Shown: piece by piece, positions 24,457 to 33,370 of the stretch | Layout of the letters: every line of letters starts with the position of its first letter | How positions within the stretch are numbered: position 1 is the stretch's first letter | NCBI GenBank assembly: GCA_021298815.1 | Contig: JAJTHE010000072.1 | Location: 1 to 61,844 of the forward strand | Direction: 5' to 3' | Length of the DNA: 61,844 nucleotides | DNA from: Betaproteobacteria bacterium | GTDB lineage: Bacteria; Pseudomonadota; Gammaproteobacteria; Burkholderiales; CAIKXV01 | Notes under the pieces: generated by a model | Told to the model about the DNA's origin: nothing | Database searches by the model: none | What the model saw: only the letters and a program-made list of their open reading frames with translations | Translations under genes and position numbers: made by a program

Positions 24457-25458
24457 CGATCGTTCTTCCCTGGCCGCGTGGTTGGAGCGTGGCTGCCCTG
24501 GTGTCTCGCCCTCGTGCTGGCGGTCGGTGGCCAGGCCACCCGGGTGGCGGAGGCGGCCGCGCCATGGCCCGCCCGCCCGGTACGCATCGTCGTCACCTTC
24601 CCGCCCGGTGGTTCGAGCGACATTGTCGCACGGCTGCTTTCGAGCCAGATGGCCGAACGCGTCGGTCAGACCGTGGTGGTCGACAACCGGCCCGGCGCCG
24701 GCGGCACGCTGGGCGCCACCCTCGTCGCCCAGGCCCAGCCCGACGGCCATACGCTGGTGCTGTCGAACACGGCGCCGTTCTCCGTGTCGCCGTTCATCTA
24801 TCCGTCGGTCCGCTACGACCCGGTCAGGGGGTTCTCGCACATCGCCTCGATCGGCGCGGTGCCCAACGTGGTCGCGGTATCCAACGCACTGCAGGTGAAG
24901 ACGGTGGCCGAACTGGTGGCGGTCGCGCGCGGCGGCCGCCCGCTCAACTACGGCTCGAGCGGCGCCGGATCGGTCGGCCATGTCGTCGGCGAGCTGTTCC
25001 AGCGTCAGTTCAAGGTATCCATGACGCACGTACCTTACAAGGGCGCGGCGCCGATGCTGGTGGACCTGCTGGCCAACCAGATCCCGCTCGCGTTCGACAC
25101 GCTGCCGCAAAGCCTGCCGCATGCCCAGCGCGGTGCGCTGCGCATCCTGGCGGTGACCTCGGCGAAGCGGCTGGGCGCCGCACCCGACATCCCGGCGGTC
25201 GGCGAGCTCGGCTATCCCGCGCTGGTGGCGGAGAACTGGCTCGGACTGTCCGGTCCTGCGGGCGTACCCAGCCCGGTGGTCGAGCTGCTCCATCGCACGG
25301 TCGGCGACGTGCTGGCGCTGCCGGCGGTCTCGACCCGGCTCGACGAGTTGGGCATCGTGCGCAGGCCGATGAGTGCGGCCGGGTTCGCCGCCTTCGTGGC
25401 CGCCGAGGTCGGCGCCTGGCAGCCGGTGCTGAAGGCGGCCGGCATCCGTACCGAATGA
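24439..25458 (+). CDS. Bug/TctC-family periplasmic solute receptor
   Basis: A 339-residue receptor from ATG 24439 with GGAAGG about seven bases upstream. The N-terminal leader (WCLALVLAVGGQATRVAEA) leads into ARPVRIVVTFPPGGSSDIVAR, VDNRPGAGGTLGAT, QPDGHTLVLSN, THVPYKGAAPM and DIPAVGELGYPAL. The final residues overlap the next gene as ATGA, so it is probably co-translated with a BMP-like protein. The intact PGG loop suggests a working receptor. Ligand unknown; no TctA/TctB gene is near. Confidence 0.9.
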   Translation: MQQSVHRSFFPGRVVGAWLPWCLALVLAVGGQATRVAEAAAPWPARPVRIVVTFPPGGSSDIVARLLSSQMAERVGQTVVVDNRPGAGGTLGATLVAQAQPDGHTLVLSNTAPFSVSPFIYPSVRYDPVRGFSHIASIGAVPNVVAVSNALQVKTVAELVAVARGGRPLNYGSSGAGSVGHVVGELFQRQFKVSMTHVPYKGAAPMLVDLLANQIPLAFDTLPQSLPHAQRGALRILAVTSAKRLGAAPDIPAVGELGYPALVAENWLGLSGPAGVPSPVVELLHRTVGDVLALPAVSTRLDELGIVRRPMSAAGFAAFVAAEVGAWQPVLKAAGIRTE

Positions 25459-26414
25459 GCGCCGCAGTCGTGGGTGGCGTACGCGTGCCAGTCTTCCTGT
25501 TCGGCTGGCCGGGTCGTGGCAGCTTCAATGCGTCGGCCGCCGGGGCCGTCGATCGCCTGAAGGCGCCGCTGGCGGCGCGCGGGTTCGAGATCGCGGCGCA
25601 GTGGTTGCAGGCGTTCGACGCACCGAGCCGGATCGAGGCGATCTCGAGCGTGCTGTCTGCCGGCGGCACGGGCCTGGCCATCGTGCACGGCGGGCAGGGC
25701 GACGAACCGGTCGCACGGCTCGCACCGCTGCATCCGTCGCTGCAGTTCGCGGTGACCCAGGGCGCGGTCACCGGCTCCAACGTCGCCAGCTACGAAGTGC
25801 GCCAGGAGGACTCCGCCTTCCTGGCAGGCGTGCTCGCGGCGCGTACCACGCGCACCGGCAAGGTCGCGCACCTGTCGGGCGAACGGGTGCGTCCCGGACT
25901 GCTCGGCCGCGCGGCCTTCGTCGCCGGCGTGCAGGCAGAGGCACCGGGCATGCCGGTGCTGACCGCGTTCTGCGGGCACCAGCACGACCCGGCGCTGGCC
26001 CGGCACTGGGCATCCGCGATGTTCGACGCCGGTGCGGACGTGCTGTTCACGATGCTCGACGGCGGCCGCCCCGGTGCAGTGGATGCCTGTCAGGAACGCG
26101 GCACGGCGCTGATCGGGAACGTGGAGGACTGGACGTTGCGCGAACCCGAGGTGTGCATCGCATCGGCGATCGCCGACAGTGGCTGGGGCGTCGAACGCGC
26201 GGTCGAGGACTGGCTGGCTGGCCGCTTCCCGGCGGGCTCGCATGTCCGGGTCGGCGTGTCGAACCCGGCCGTGGTGCGGCTGGCACTGGCGCCGCGGCTG
26301 CAGCAGGCGCATGCCGCGGCGATCGAGGCACGCACCGCGGCGCTGGCGGCCGGCGACTGCATCTTCGCAGCCGACTACAATGGGCCGGAGTTCGCGCCTG
26401 CGCCGCCGCGCTGA
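25455..26414 (+). CDS. BMP/PnrA-family (basic membrane protein) homologue without signal peptide
   Basis: The 319-residue product has the BMP/ABC-binding layout: VFLFGWPGRGSFNASAAGAV near the start, then an SYEVRQEDSAFLAGVLAA segment, an AFVAGVQ helix region, FDAGADVLFTMLDGG and GNVEDWT. These blocks resemble the purine-binding PnrA/Med family. The family is normally an exported lipoprotein, but here the start (ATG 25455, overlapping the Bug stop as ATGA) leaves no leader, so the protein would stay in the cytosol; no in-frame start with a leader exists upstream because that frame lies inside the Bug gene. Possibly a sensor or a cytosolic binding protein. Confidence 0.72.
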   Translation: MSAAVVGGVRVPVFLFGWPGRGSFNASAAGAVDRLKAPLAARGFEIAAQWLQAFDAPSRIEAISSVLSAGGTGLAIVHGGQGDEPVARLAPLHPSLQFAVTQGAVTGSNVASYEVRQEDSAFLAGVLAARTTRTGKVAHLSGERVRPGLLGRAAFVAGVQAEAPGMPVLTAFCGHQHDPALARHWASAMFDAGADVLFTMLDGGRPGAVDACQERGTALIGNVEDWTLREPEVCIASAIADSGWGVERAVEDWLAGRFPAGSHVRVGVSNPAVVRLALAPRLQQAHAAAIEARTAALAAGDCIFAADYNGPEFAPAPPR

Positions 26415-26447
26415 AACCGTCCGACCCGCTTTCCCAGGAGCTTCCGC

Positions 26448-27476
26448 ATGAAACAACGCCCGCAGTCCCGCCTCACGATGGCCGATGCCGTCGGTCCGAT
26501 CACCCTGCGTACCGTGGCTTTGGTGGCCGCCGCGGCCGCGGCGCCGGCCATGGCTGCCGCGCCTTCCGGCCCCGGGGGCTATCCCAACCGGGCGATCCGC
26601 ATGGTGGTGCCGTTCGCGCCAGGCGGTGCGACCGACATCCTCGCGCGCATCACCGGCGCGCGGCTGACCGAGGTGTGGGGCCAGACCGTGGTGATCGACA
26701 ACCGGGCCGGGGCAGGCGGCACCATCGGCGCGGCGATCGCGGCCAAGGCCAACCCCGATGGTTACACGCTGGTGATGGGCACCAACGCCTCGCATGCGAT
26801 CGCGCCCAGCCTCTACCCGAAGCTGCCCTATTCGCCGCTGAAGGACTTCGCGCCGGTGACGCTGGTGGCCAACGTGCCGCAGGCGCTGATGGTGCACCCC
26901 TCGCTGCCGGTGAAGGACGTGAAGGAACTGATCGCCTACGCGAAGGGCAAGCCGGGCGCGCTCAACTACAGCTCGGCGGGTACCGGCACTCCCGGCCACC
27001 TGGGCCTCGAGCTGTTCCAGATGATGAGCGGCACGAAGATGGTCCACGTCCCGTTCTCCGGCGGTGCCCCGGGCCTGGCCGCGCTGGTCGGCGGGCAGGT
27101 CCAGGTGATGGCCGACAACATGAATTCCGCGTTGCCGATGATCAAGGCGGGCAAGGTGCGGGCGATCGCGGTGACCACCGCGCAGCGCTCGGTCGCGCTG
27201 CCCGACACGACCACCGTGGCCGAGCAGGCGCTGCCGGGATTCGACTCCGGGTCCTGGTTCGGCCTGTTCGCGCCGGCCGGCACGCCGAAGGAGATCGTGG
27301 CGGCGCTGAACGCCGAAGTGGTGCGCATGCTGAAGTCGCCCGAGGTGCGCGAGCGCATGCTGCAGCAGGGCGCGGAGCCGGCGCCCAACACGCCGGCCCA
27401 GTTCGAGCAGCTCATCCGCAACGACATCGCGCGCTGGGCCAAGGTGATCCAGGTCTCGGGTACGCGCATCGATTGA
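26448..27476 (+). CDS. Bug/TctC-family periplasmic solute receptor
   Basis: The 342-residue product starts at ATG 26448 with CAGGAG upstream. Its leader (LRTVALVAAAAAAPAMAAA) is long and the mature part begins near GYPNRAIRMVVPFAPGGATD. Motifs: IDNRAGAGGTIGAA, NPDGYTLVMGT, VHVPFSGGAPGLAALVG and a TTTVAEQALPGFDSG block. It lies 33 bp after the BMP-like gene and about 70 bp before the FAH-family hydrolase, so it may be in one transcript with both. The hydrolase gives a hint that the ligand is a cleavable keto acid or catechol product, which is only inference. Confidence 0.9.
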   Translation: MKQRPQSRLTMADAVGPITLRTVALVAAAAAAPAMAAAPSGPGGYPNRAIRMVVPFAPGGATDILARITGARLTEVWGQTVVIDNRAGAGGTIGAAIAAKANPDGYTLVMGTNASHAIAPSLYPKLPYSPLKDFAPVTLVANVPQALMVHPSLPVKDVKELIAYAKGKPGALNYSSAGTGTPGHLGLELFQMMSGTKMVHVPFSGGAPGLAALVGGQVQVMADNMNSALPMIKAGKVRAIAVTTAQRSVALPDTTTVAEQALPGFDSGSWFGLFAPAGTPKEIVAALNAEVVRMLKSPEVRERMLQQGAEPAPNTPAQFEQLIRNDIARWAKVIQVSGTRID

Positions 27477-27548
27477 GGCCGGTTGCGGCGCGGCAGCATG
27501 CCGCGCCTCTGCTACGATCGCGTCTGTCCCAGCATGGAGAAGACACGA

Positions 27549-28514
27549 ATGGCGAAGAAGACAGCAACCGGTACGAAGAAGTCCGTCGCGAAGAAGCAAT
27601 CCGCTGCGCGCAAGCTCGGGCCGAAGGGGATGACCTTCTGCACGCTCGCCGGGCGCGACGGCATGACCCTCGGCGTGCGTACCGGCAAGGGCATCCTCGA
27701 CGTGGCGAAGGCCGCGGCGCTGTTCCGGATCAAGGCACCGACCACGATCCACCAGGTGATGGAAGGCGCCGACTGCGCACCGCTGGCGAAGCTGGTCGAG
27801 AAGGCCACCTCCGATGCGCGCGGGAAGTCGGTGCTCGTCGCCGAGGCGAAGGCGAAGTTCGGCCCGGCCGTGCCCAACCCCGAGAAGATCATCTGCGTCG
27901 GCCTCAACTACCGGCAGCACGCCGCCGAGACCGGCAGCGCGATCCCGCCGGTGCCGCTGCTGTTCAACAAGTTCAACAACGCGCTGACCGGCCATCGCTC
28001 GACGGTGAAGCTGCCGAGCAAGGTCGACAGGATGTTCGACTATGAGGTCGAACTGGTGATCGTGATCGGCAGGACCGCGCGCGAGGTGAGCGAAGCCGAT
28101 GCCCTGAAGTACGTGTTCGGCTATGCGAACGGCAACGACCTGTCGGCACGCGGCCTGCAGCGCGCGACCAGCCAGTTCATGCTCGGCAAGATCCCGGACG
28201 GCTTCGCGCCGCTCGGCCCGTGGGTGGTCAGCGCCGACCAGATCAAGGACCCGAACAACCTGGCGATCCAGACCTATGTCAACGGCAAGGTGCGCCAGGA
28301 CCTGAACACGTCCGACATGATCTACGACTGCAGGACGATCATCAGCTACTGCTCGAAGCACATGACGCTGAAGCCGGGCGACATCATCTACACCGGCACG
28401 CCGCAGGGCGTGATCCTCGGCTACCCGCAGGACAAGCAGAAGTGGCTGAAGGCCGGAGACCGCGTGAAGACGGTCGTGGAACACCTGGGCGAGCTGGAAG
28501 TCACGCTGGCCTGA
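27549..28514 (+). CDS. Fumarylacetoacetate-hydrolase family protein with basic N-terminal tail
   Basis: 321 residues. The first 22 are Lys/Ala-rich (MAKKTATGTKKSVAKKQ, then SAARK). The FAH domain follows: ICVGLNYRQHAAE, FDYEVELVIVIGRTAREVS with the Glu pair of the metal site, NGNDLSARGLQ, LGPWVV and GDIIYTGTPQGVILGY. The family cleaves C-C bonds or tautomerises keto acids (FAH, HpcE-type isomerase/decarboxylase), usually with Mg2+ or Ca2+. ATG 27549 is preceded by GGAGAAG. The basic tail is not part of the family domain; a similar tail occurs on the enzyme at 40961. Confidence 0.85.
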   Translation: MAKKTATGTKKSVAKKQSAARKLGPKGMTFCTLAGRDGMTLGVRTGKGILDVAKAAALFRIKAPTTIHQVMEGADCAPLAKLVEKATSDARGKSVLVAEAKAKFGPAVPNPEKIICVGLNYRQHAAETGSAIPPVPLLFNKFNNALTGHRSTVKLPSKVDRMFDYEVELVIVIGRTAREVSEADALKYVFGYANGNDLSARGLQRATSQFMLGKIPDGFAPLGPWVVSADQIKDPNNLAIQTYVNGKVRQDLNTSDMIYDCRTIISYCSKHMTLKPGDIIYTGTPQGVILGYPQDKQKWLKAGDRVKTVVEHLGELEVTLA

Positions 28515-28611
28515 CCTGTACCCGGGCGCGCGCCGCAGGGCGCGCGATCTTCCGGGCGCATTCCGGATGCGGCGCGTCGCATGGCCGCCGCCTTGAGAGA
28601 GGAGCGTTGTA

Positions 28612-29112
28612 ATGAGCCTGACCGCCGAAGCACTGGGTAACGAGTTCCGTGGCTACCTCGAAGCCGAACCGGGCCCGAAAGGGCGCGAGAAGGTCCGCGA
28701 CCGCCTGAAGCAGGTGCTGACCGATCCCGAGTTCGTCGCGAAGTACCTGCGCGAGGACACGAAGGAGCGCGAGGTCATCTACGAAGATCCGAAGCTGGGC
28801 TTCTGCATCCTCGCGCACCACTACCGCGGGCCGAAGGACAGCACCCCGCACGACCATGGCCCGTCGTGGGCCATCTACGGCCAGGCGAAGGGCGAGACGA
28901 TGATGAACGACTACCAGCTGCTCGAGGCCGCCACCGAGGACACGCCGGGCAAGGTGAAGAAGACCCGCAGCTATGCGTTGACCCCGGGCGTCGCCCATGT
29001 GTACAACGAAGGCGACCTGCATTCGCCGCACCGTGCCGCGTCGACGCACCTGATCCGCATCGAAGGCACGAACATGGAGAAGGTGCGCCGGCTGAAGTAC
29101 CAGGCGGTCTGA
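28612..29112 (+). CDS. Cupin-domain metal-binding protein
   Basis: The 166-residue product has a double-stranded beta-helix motif pair: TPHDHGPSWAIYGQ and, about 65 residues later, HVYNEGDLHSPHRAAS. The HxH of the first motif and the histidines of the second are the usual metal ligands of cupins. The N-terminal part (FRGYLEAEPGPKGREKVRDRL) is helical. It resembles COG5553-type predicted metal enzymes. GAGAGGAG precedes the ATG by about nine bases. It follows the FAH-family gene by about 98 bp. Substrate unknown. Confidence 0.75.
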   Translation: MSLTAEALGNEFRGYLEAEPGPKGREKVRDRLKQVLTDPEFVAKYLREDTKEREVIYEDPKLGFCILAHHYRGPKDSTPHDHGPSWAIYGQAKGETMMNDYQLLEAATEDTPGKVKKTRSYALTPGVAHVYNEGDLHSPHRAASTHLIRIEGTNMEKVRRLKYQAV

Positions 29113-29125
29113 CGCTCAGGCCTCA

Positions 29126-29158
29126 CGTTGGGGTCGGATCCCGGGGTCTGACCCAACG
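29126..29158. repeat. Palindromic repeat, GGGGTCxGACCC type
   Basis: CGTTGGGGTCGGATC followed by CCGGGGTCTGACCCAACG forms a nearly perfect inverted repeat just after the cupin stop. The TGACCCC core matches copies at 7676 and 13582. It may be the transcript end of the cupin gene or a REP-like unit. Confidence 0.55.
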
Positions 29159-29175
29159 GTCGGGCTGCAGCATTT

Positions 29176-29201
29176 ACGCCGGTGGCTCCTGCCACCGGCG
29201 T
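29176..29201. terminator. Hairpin at the end of dut
   Basis: The arms ACGCCGGTGGC (29176-29186) and GCCACCGGCGT (29191-29201) are perfect complements with a 4-bp loop, immediately downstream of the dut stop on the minus strand. It is not followed by a T-run on either strand, so the role as terminator for both converging genes is inferred from its position. Confidence 0.45.
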
Positions 29202-29205
29202 TGCT

Positions 29206-29682
29206 TCATCCGCGTCCGGTGCTGCCGAAACCGCCCGCGCCGCGCTCGCTCTGCTCGAACGAATCGACCACCTCGAACGCGACCTGCACCACCGGCACCA
29301 CGACCAGCTGCGCGATGCGTTCCATCGGCTCCAGCGTGAACGGCGCGCTGCCGCGGTTCCAGAGCGAGACGAACACCTGCCCCTGGTAGTCGGAGTCGAT
29401 CAGCCCGACCAGGTTGCCGAGCACGATGCCGTGCTTGTGGCCGAGGCCCGAGCGCGGCAGGACCATCGCCGCCAGGCCTGGGTCGGCCAGGTGCAACGCG
29501 ATGCCGGTCGGGATGAGTTCGGTGCGGCCGGGTTCCAGCACCATCGTCCCGGCGATGCAGGCGCGCAGGTCGAGGCCGGCGGAGCCGGCTGTCGCATAGG
29601 CCGGCATCTGGGTGCGCAGGCGCTCGTCCAGGATGCGCAGGGCTACGGTGGGATGCACTGCGGCGGTGGCGGGGTGGTTCAT
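29206..29682 (-). CDS. dut: dUTP diphosphatase (dUTPase)
   Basis: 158 residues containing the five dUTPase motifs in order: [42 protein letters not shown] and the C-terminal [12 protein letters not shown] that closes over the substrate. The enzyme is a homotrimer that hydrolyses dUTP to dUMP and pyrophosphate, keeping uracil out of DNA. Its start overlaps the coaBC stop as ATGA, the usual bacterial pairing of these two genes. Confidence 0.97.
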   Translation of the reverse strand: MNHPATAAVHPTVALRILDERLRTQMPAYATAGSAGLDLRACIAGTMVLEPGRTELIPTGIALHLADPGLAAMVLPRSGLGHKHGIVLGNLVGLIDSDYQGQVFVSLWNRGSAPFTLEPMERIAQLVVVPVVQVAFEVVDSFEQSERGAGGFGSTGRG

Positions 29683-30869
29683 CGGGGCTGGTAGAGCTTC
29701 GAGATGTGGGCGATCAGCATGCGGGCCTGTTCGAGCTTAGGTGCGCGCGGCAGCGGATGCCGACCTTCGTCGTCGAACAGCACGAGTTCGTTGTCATCCG
29801 CGCCGAACGCGGTCTGCACGAAGTTGGCGGCGAGCAGCGGCAGGTTCTTGCGTCGGCGCTTGGCCTCGGCGAACTCGTCGAGGTTCTCGCTCTCGGCGGC
29901 GAAACCGACGCAGAATGGTGGATCCGCAAGCGCGCTGACGCTGGCCAGGATGTCCGGGTTCGGCGCGAGTTCCAGAGTCAGGATGTGCGCATCCTTCTTG
30001 ATCTTCTGGTCGCTCGGATTGAGCACATGGTAGTCGGCGACCGCGGCGACGCTCACGAAGATGTCGGCGTCCGGCACGAAGGCATTGACCGTCGCCAGCA
30101 TCTCCTGCGCACTGGAGACCTGCGCGAAGCGCGCTACCGGCGGCGGGGCGAGCGACGTCGGGCCGCTCACCAGCGTCACCTCCGCCCCGGCTTCCCAGGC
30201 GGCGCGCGCGATCGCGTACCCCATCTTGCCGGAACTGAGATTGGTGATCGCACGCACCGCGTCGATGCGCTCGAAGGTCGGGCCGGCGGTGATCAGCACG
30301 CGCAGGCCGTTCAGCGTCTTCGGCGTGAATGCACGCACCACGCGTCCGGCGATCTGCGCCGGTTCGATCATGCGGCCCATGCCGACCTCGCCGCAGGCCT
30401 GGTCGCCCGCGGCCGGGCCCCAGACCTCGATGCCGTCGTCGAGCAGGCGCGCGACGTTGCGCTGGGTGGCCGGGTTTTCCCACATCTGGCGGTTCATCGC
30501 CGGCACTACCGCCAGCGGGCAGTCGCGCGCGAGGCAGAGCGTGGACAGCAGGTCGTCGCACAACCCGTTGGCCAGCTTGGCGATGAAGTCTGCCGAGGCG
30601 GGTGCGATCAGCACCAGCCCCTTGTCGCGCGACAGCTCGATATGCGCCATGTTGTTCGGCACCCGTGGATCCCAGGCGTCGTGCCAGACCGGGCGGCCAG
30701 ACACCGCCTGCAGCGTGACCGGGGTGACGAACTGGCGCGCGGCCTCGGTCATCACCACGTCGACCTCGTTGCCCTGGCCGACCAGCAGCCGGACCAGTTC
30801 GGCGGTCTTGTAGGCAGCGATGCCGCCGGTGATGCCGAGCAGCAGGCGGTCGACGCGGGAAGGGGTCAT
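29679..30869 (-). CDS. coaBC: Bifunctional phosphopantothenoylcysteine decarboxylase/phosphopantothenate-cysteine ligase
   Basis: The 396-residue protein has the CoaC flavoprotein half first ([61 protein letters not shown], with the active-site Cys region [10 protein letters not shown]) and then the CoaB half ([20 protein letters not shown] and [10 protein letters not shown], and VAAVADY followed by KIKKD). It makes 4'-phosphopantetheine in coenzyme A synthesis. The ATG at 30869 sits at the usual N-terminus; longer frames toward 31436 run through the radC promoter region and are rejected. It is divergent from radC. Confidence 0.96.
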   Translation of the reverse strand: MTPSRVDRLLLGITGGIAAYKTAELVRLLVGQGNEVDVVMTEAARQFVTPVTLQAVSGRPVWHDAWDPRVPNNMAHIELSRDKGLVLIAPASADFIAKLANGLCDDLLSTLCLARDCPLAVVPAMNRQMWENPATQRNVARLLDDGIEVWGPAAGDQACGEVGMGRMIEPAQIAGRVVRAFTPKTLNGLRVLITAGPTFERIDAVRAITNLSSGKMGYAIARAAWEAGAEVTLVSGPTSLAPPPVARFAQVSSAQEMLATVNAFVPDADIFVSVAAVADYHVLNPSDQKIKKDAHILTLELAPNPDILASVSALADPPFCVGFAAESENLDEFAEAKRRRKNLPLLAANFVQTAFGADDNELVLFDDEGRHPLPRAPKLEQARMLIAHISKLYQPR

Positions 30870-31137
30870 GGCCGGGGCGGGAGCAGGAGAGGGCGGCGGA
30901 GGGGAGATCGCGATGCGGACGGTGCGAAGGATGCGGGCGATGCGGAAGAAGCAGGCGAGGCGGGTTGGCCGGGCTGCCCGGATGCCGCACTGCGGGCTCC
31001 GGCTGCCGGGTACTGTTTCGGCCGGGATCGGGGCGATCCCGCGTGCGCGAACAGGTAGCCGACCGCCTAGTGTAGCGCGTCCCCGTGCCGCTTCCGACCG
31101 CGACGCGGGGCCAGTCCTGCCAGTCGATGGAACCGAG

Positions 31138-31815
31138 ATGACCCCGATAAAGCAATGGCCGGCGGGCGAACGTCCGCGCGAGAAACTGCTGGCGCGCGGT
31201 GCCGACGCACTGTCGGATGCCGAACTGCTGGCGATCCTGCTGCGCCACGGCGTGCGCGGCCTGACAGCGCTGGACCTCGCGCGCGACCTGATCAACCGCT
31301 TCGGCAGCATCGGCCGGCTGATGATGGCCGACGAGCGTACGTTCTGCGGCGCGCCCGGGCTGGGTCCGGCGCGCTTCGTGGAAACGCAGGCGATGGTCGC
31401 GGTGGTGCGCCGGATGCTGCACGAGACGCTGCGCACGTCCAGCGTGCTCGATTCGCCGCAGCAGGTGCGCGACTACCTGAAGCTGAGCCTGGCGGGGCGC
31501 GAGTACGAGGTGTTCGTCGCGGTGTTCCTCGATACCCAGCACCGGGTGCTGGTCGACAGCGAACTGTTCCGCGGCACGCTGTCCCAGACCAGCGTCTACC
31601 CGCGCGAAGTGGTGAAGGCGGCGCTCGCGTCGAACGCCGCAGCGGTGATCTTCGCGCACAACCATCCGTCGGGCATCGCCGAGCCGAGCCGCTCCGACGA
31701 ACTGCTGACGCGGGCCCTGAAGGACGCGCTGGCCCTGGTCGACGTGCGCGTGCTCGATCATTTCGTGGTCGCGCGCGGCGGCGTGGTCTCTTTCGCGGAG
31801 CGGGGTCTGATCTGA
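31138..31815 (+). CDS. radC: RadC-family JAMM-domain protein (UPF0758)
   Basis: 225 residues: helix-hairpin-helix N-terminal part ([20 protein letters not shown]) and a JAMM metalloprotease-like domain with FAHNHPSG and a following SxSD (SRSDELLT). RadC carries the DNA-repair name historically, but its reaction is not established. ATG 31138 gives the family length; the long upstream frame (from 30820) is Arg-rich and lacks domain support. It heads the radC-rpmB-rpmG run, a very common order in proteobacteria. Confidence 0.92.
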   Translation: MTPIKQWPAGERPREKLLARGADALSDAELLAILLRHGVRGLTALDLARDLINRFGSIGRLMMADERTFCGAPGLGPARFVETQAMVAVVRRMLHETLRTSSVLDSPQQVRDYLKLSLAGREYEVFVAVFLDTQHRVLVDSELFRGTLSQTSVYPREVVKAALASNAAAVIFAHNHPSGIAEPSRSDELLTRALKDALALVDVRVLDHFVVARGGVVSFAERGLI

Positions 31816-31850
31816 GGCCGGAGGCCGACCCGCGCTCCGCGCCGGGGAGC

Positions 31851-31880
31851 TTGCCGGCGAGGGGGCGCCCGTGCTATAAA
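31851..31880 (+). promoter_or_regulatory. Candidate sigma-70 promoter for rpmB-rpmG
   Basis: TTGCCG (31851-31856), an 18-bp spacer and TATAAA (31875-31880) lie about 100 bp before the rpmB ATG and after the radC stop. The leader that follows contains a direct repeat AACGATTCG (31932-31940 and 31944-31952). Elements are good but not perfect matches. Confidence 0.5.
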
Positions 31881-31983
31881 CACCGGCTTTCGATTCGACG
31901 CCAGAGAACCGGCGCGAACGGCCAGAATCTTAACGATTCGTTCAACGATTCGACAAACTTCACAAAATCGCACCGAGGTCGTC

Positions 31984-32220
31984 ATGTCACGCGTCTGTCA
32001 GGTCACCGGCAAGAAGCCGATCGGCGGGAACCATGTGTCCCACGCCAACAACAAGACCAAGCGCCGGTTTCTCCCGAACCTGCACTACCGCCGCTTCTGG
32101 GTCGAGAGCCAGAACCGCTGGGTCCGCCTGCGCGTCAGCGGCGCCGGCCTGCGCACCATCGACAAGAACGGCATCGAGTCCGTGCTGGCAGACCTCGCCG
32201 CCCGCGGCGAAGTGATCTAG
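31984..32220 (+). CDS. rpmB: Ribosomal protein L28
   Basis: The 78-residue product begins [20 protein letters not shown] and ends with a basic [17 protein letters not shown] stretch, the L28 pattern. It is a component of the 50S subunit. The short gap (22 bp) to rpmG indicates one transcript. Family length and motif leave little doubt. Confidence 0.97.
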   Translation: MSRVCQVTGKKPIGGNHVSHANNKTKRRFLPNLHYRRFWVESQNRWVRLRVSGAGLRTIDKNGIESVLADLAARGEVI

Positions 32221-32242
32221 ACCCCCATCCGGAGACCTGACC

Positions 32243-32398
32243 ATGCGTGACAAGATCAAGCTCGAATCCTCCGCCGGAACGGGCCACTTCTACACCACGA
32301 CCAAGAACAAGCGGACCACGACCGAGAAGATCGAGATGAAGAAGTTCGATCCGGTGGCGCGCAAGCACGTGATGTACAAGGAAACGAAGTTGAAGTGA
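32243..32398 (+). CDS. rpmG: Ribosomal protein L33
   Basis: A 51-residue frame starting at ATG 32243 and ending with TGA at 32396 encodes a basic protein beginning [20 protein letters not shown] and ending YKETKLK. This is the L33 family. It has no CxxC pairs, so it is the zinc-free form. CGGAGA lies about ten bases upstream of the start. Confidence 0.95.
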   Translation: MRDKIKLESSAGTGHFYTTTKNKRTTTEKIEMKKFDPVARKHVMYKETKLK

Positions 32399-32461
32399 CC
32401 GCCCCTGGCACCGGCTTCGCGTCCGTGCCCCGCAGTGAACATGCAGTGAGCAGACCCGAAG

Positions 32462-32509
32462 CGGTGGACACGGCCCCGGATGGCATGCGAGGCTGTCCCA
32501 CCGTTTTTT
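32462..32509 (+). terminator. Candidate intrinsic terminator/attenuator between rpmG and sodB
   Basis: CGGTGGACA (32462-32470) pairs with TGTCCCACCG (32494-32503) with one bulged base; six T residues (32504-32509) follow. It lies only 26 bp before the sodB ATG, so it could end the ribosomal transcript or sit in the sodB leader. The 23-base loop is long, which lowers certainty. Confidence 0.45.
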
Positions 32510-32534
32510 CCTGAACGACCTGGAGACCCCCGCC

Positions 32535-33116
32535 ATGGAACACGCCCTGCCCAGCCTGCCGTATGCGATGGATGCACTCGCTCCGCATATCTCGAAGGAG
32601 ACGTTCGAGTACCACTACGGCAAGCACCACGCGGCCTACGTCACTAACCTGAACAACCTGATCAAGGGCACCGAGTTCGAATCGCTCGGGCTGGAAGAAA
32701 TCATTCGCAAGTCGAGCGGCGGCGTGTTCAACAACTCCGCCCAGGTCTGGAACCACACGTTCTTCTGGAACTCGATGAAGCCATCCGGTGGCGGCGCGCC
32801 GTCGGGTGCGCTGGCAGCCGCGATCGACAAGAAGTTCGGTTCCTACGACGGCTTCAAGGACGCGTTCACCAAGAGCGCGGTCGGCAACTTCGGTGCCGGC
32901 TGGACCTGGCTGGTGAAGAAGGCGGACGGTTCAGTGGACATCGTCAACACCAGCAATGCCGCCACGCCACTGACCACCGGCGACAAGGCGCTGCTCACCA
33001 TCGACGTCTGGGAGCACGCGTACTACATCGACTACCGTAATGCACGTCCGAAGTTCGTCGAGACCTTCCTGAACAGCCTGGTCAACTGGTCGTTCGCCGA
33101 GAAGAACTTCGCCTGA
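32535..33116 (+). CDS. sodB: Iron-type superoxide dismutase
   Basis: The 193-residue product has the Fe/Mn SOD ligands: H27 (YHYGKHH), H74 (NHTFFW) and the [11 protein letters not shown] block that supplies D and H. Gln at position 70 in [10 protein letters not shown] is the iron-SOD type placement. It dismutates superoxide in the cytosol. CTGGAG is about 11 bases before the ATG. Confidence 0.95.
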   Translation: MEHALPSLPYAMDALAPHISKETFEYHYGKHHAAYVTNLNNLIKGTEFESLGLEEIIRKSSGGVFNNSAQVWNHTFFWNSMKPSGGGAPSGALAAAIDKKFGSYDGFKDAFTKSAVGNFGAGWTWLVKKADGSVDIVNTSNAATPLTTGDKALLTIDVWEHAYYIDYRNARPKFVETFLNSLVNWSFAEKNFA

Positions 33117-33179
33117 CGGCGCGTTCCGCCGTCGGCCGGGCAGGCGCCCGGTACAGCGGCTGGATGTGGCAGCAACCAG

Positions 33180-33210
33180 CGCCCCTGCCGGGAACAGCAG
33201 GGGCGTTTTT
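33180..33210 (+). terminator. Intrinsic terminator after sodB
   Basis: CGCCCCTGC (33180-33188) pairs perfectly with GCAGGGGCG (33197-33205), followed by five T residues (33206-33210). This is a textbook Rho-independent end for sodB. The 376-bp space from 33117 to 33492 otherwise holds the repeat at 33371-33432. Confidence 0.82.
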
Positions 33211-33370
33211 CCGTGCGTGACGGTCCGATCGGGGGCGGTCCGAGCGGGAACAGGGCGATCCGGCGTGGGTGGGGCCGGCAAGGGCAGGGCCGGTGCGCGA
33301 ATCTGGACCTGCACCGTCGCCAGCGCATGCAGGGCGGCGCGTCCCTGCTCGGCGACCAGCGCGCCTCTGA

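Noticed and set aside
25212..28484. 1,090-codon open frame on the minus strand
   Set aside because: It is antisense to the Bug, BMP, Bug and FAH genes, gives a His/Arg/Ala-rich translation without motifs, and high GC at codon position three explains long antisense frames.
31101..31116. Further copy of the GGGGTCA repeat before radC
   Set aside because: Only a loose half match (GGGGCCAGTC) without an inverted partner.
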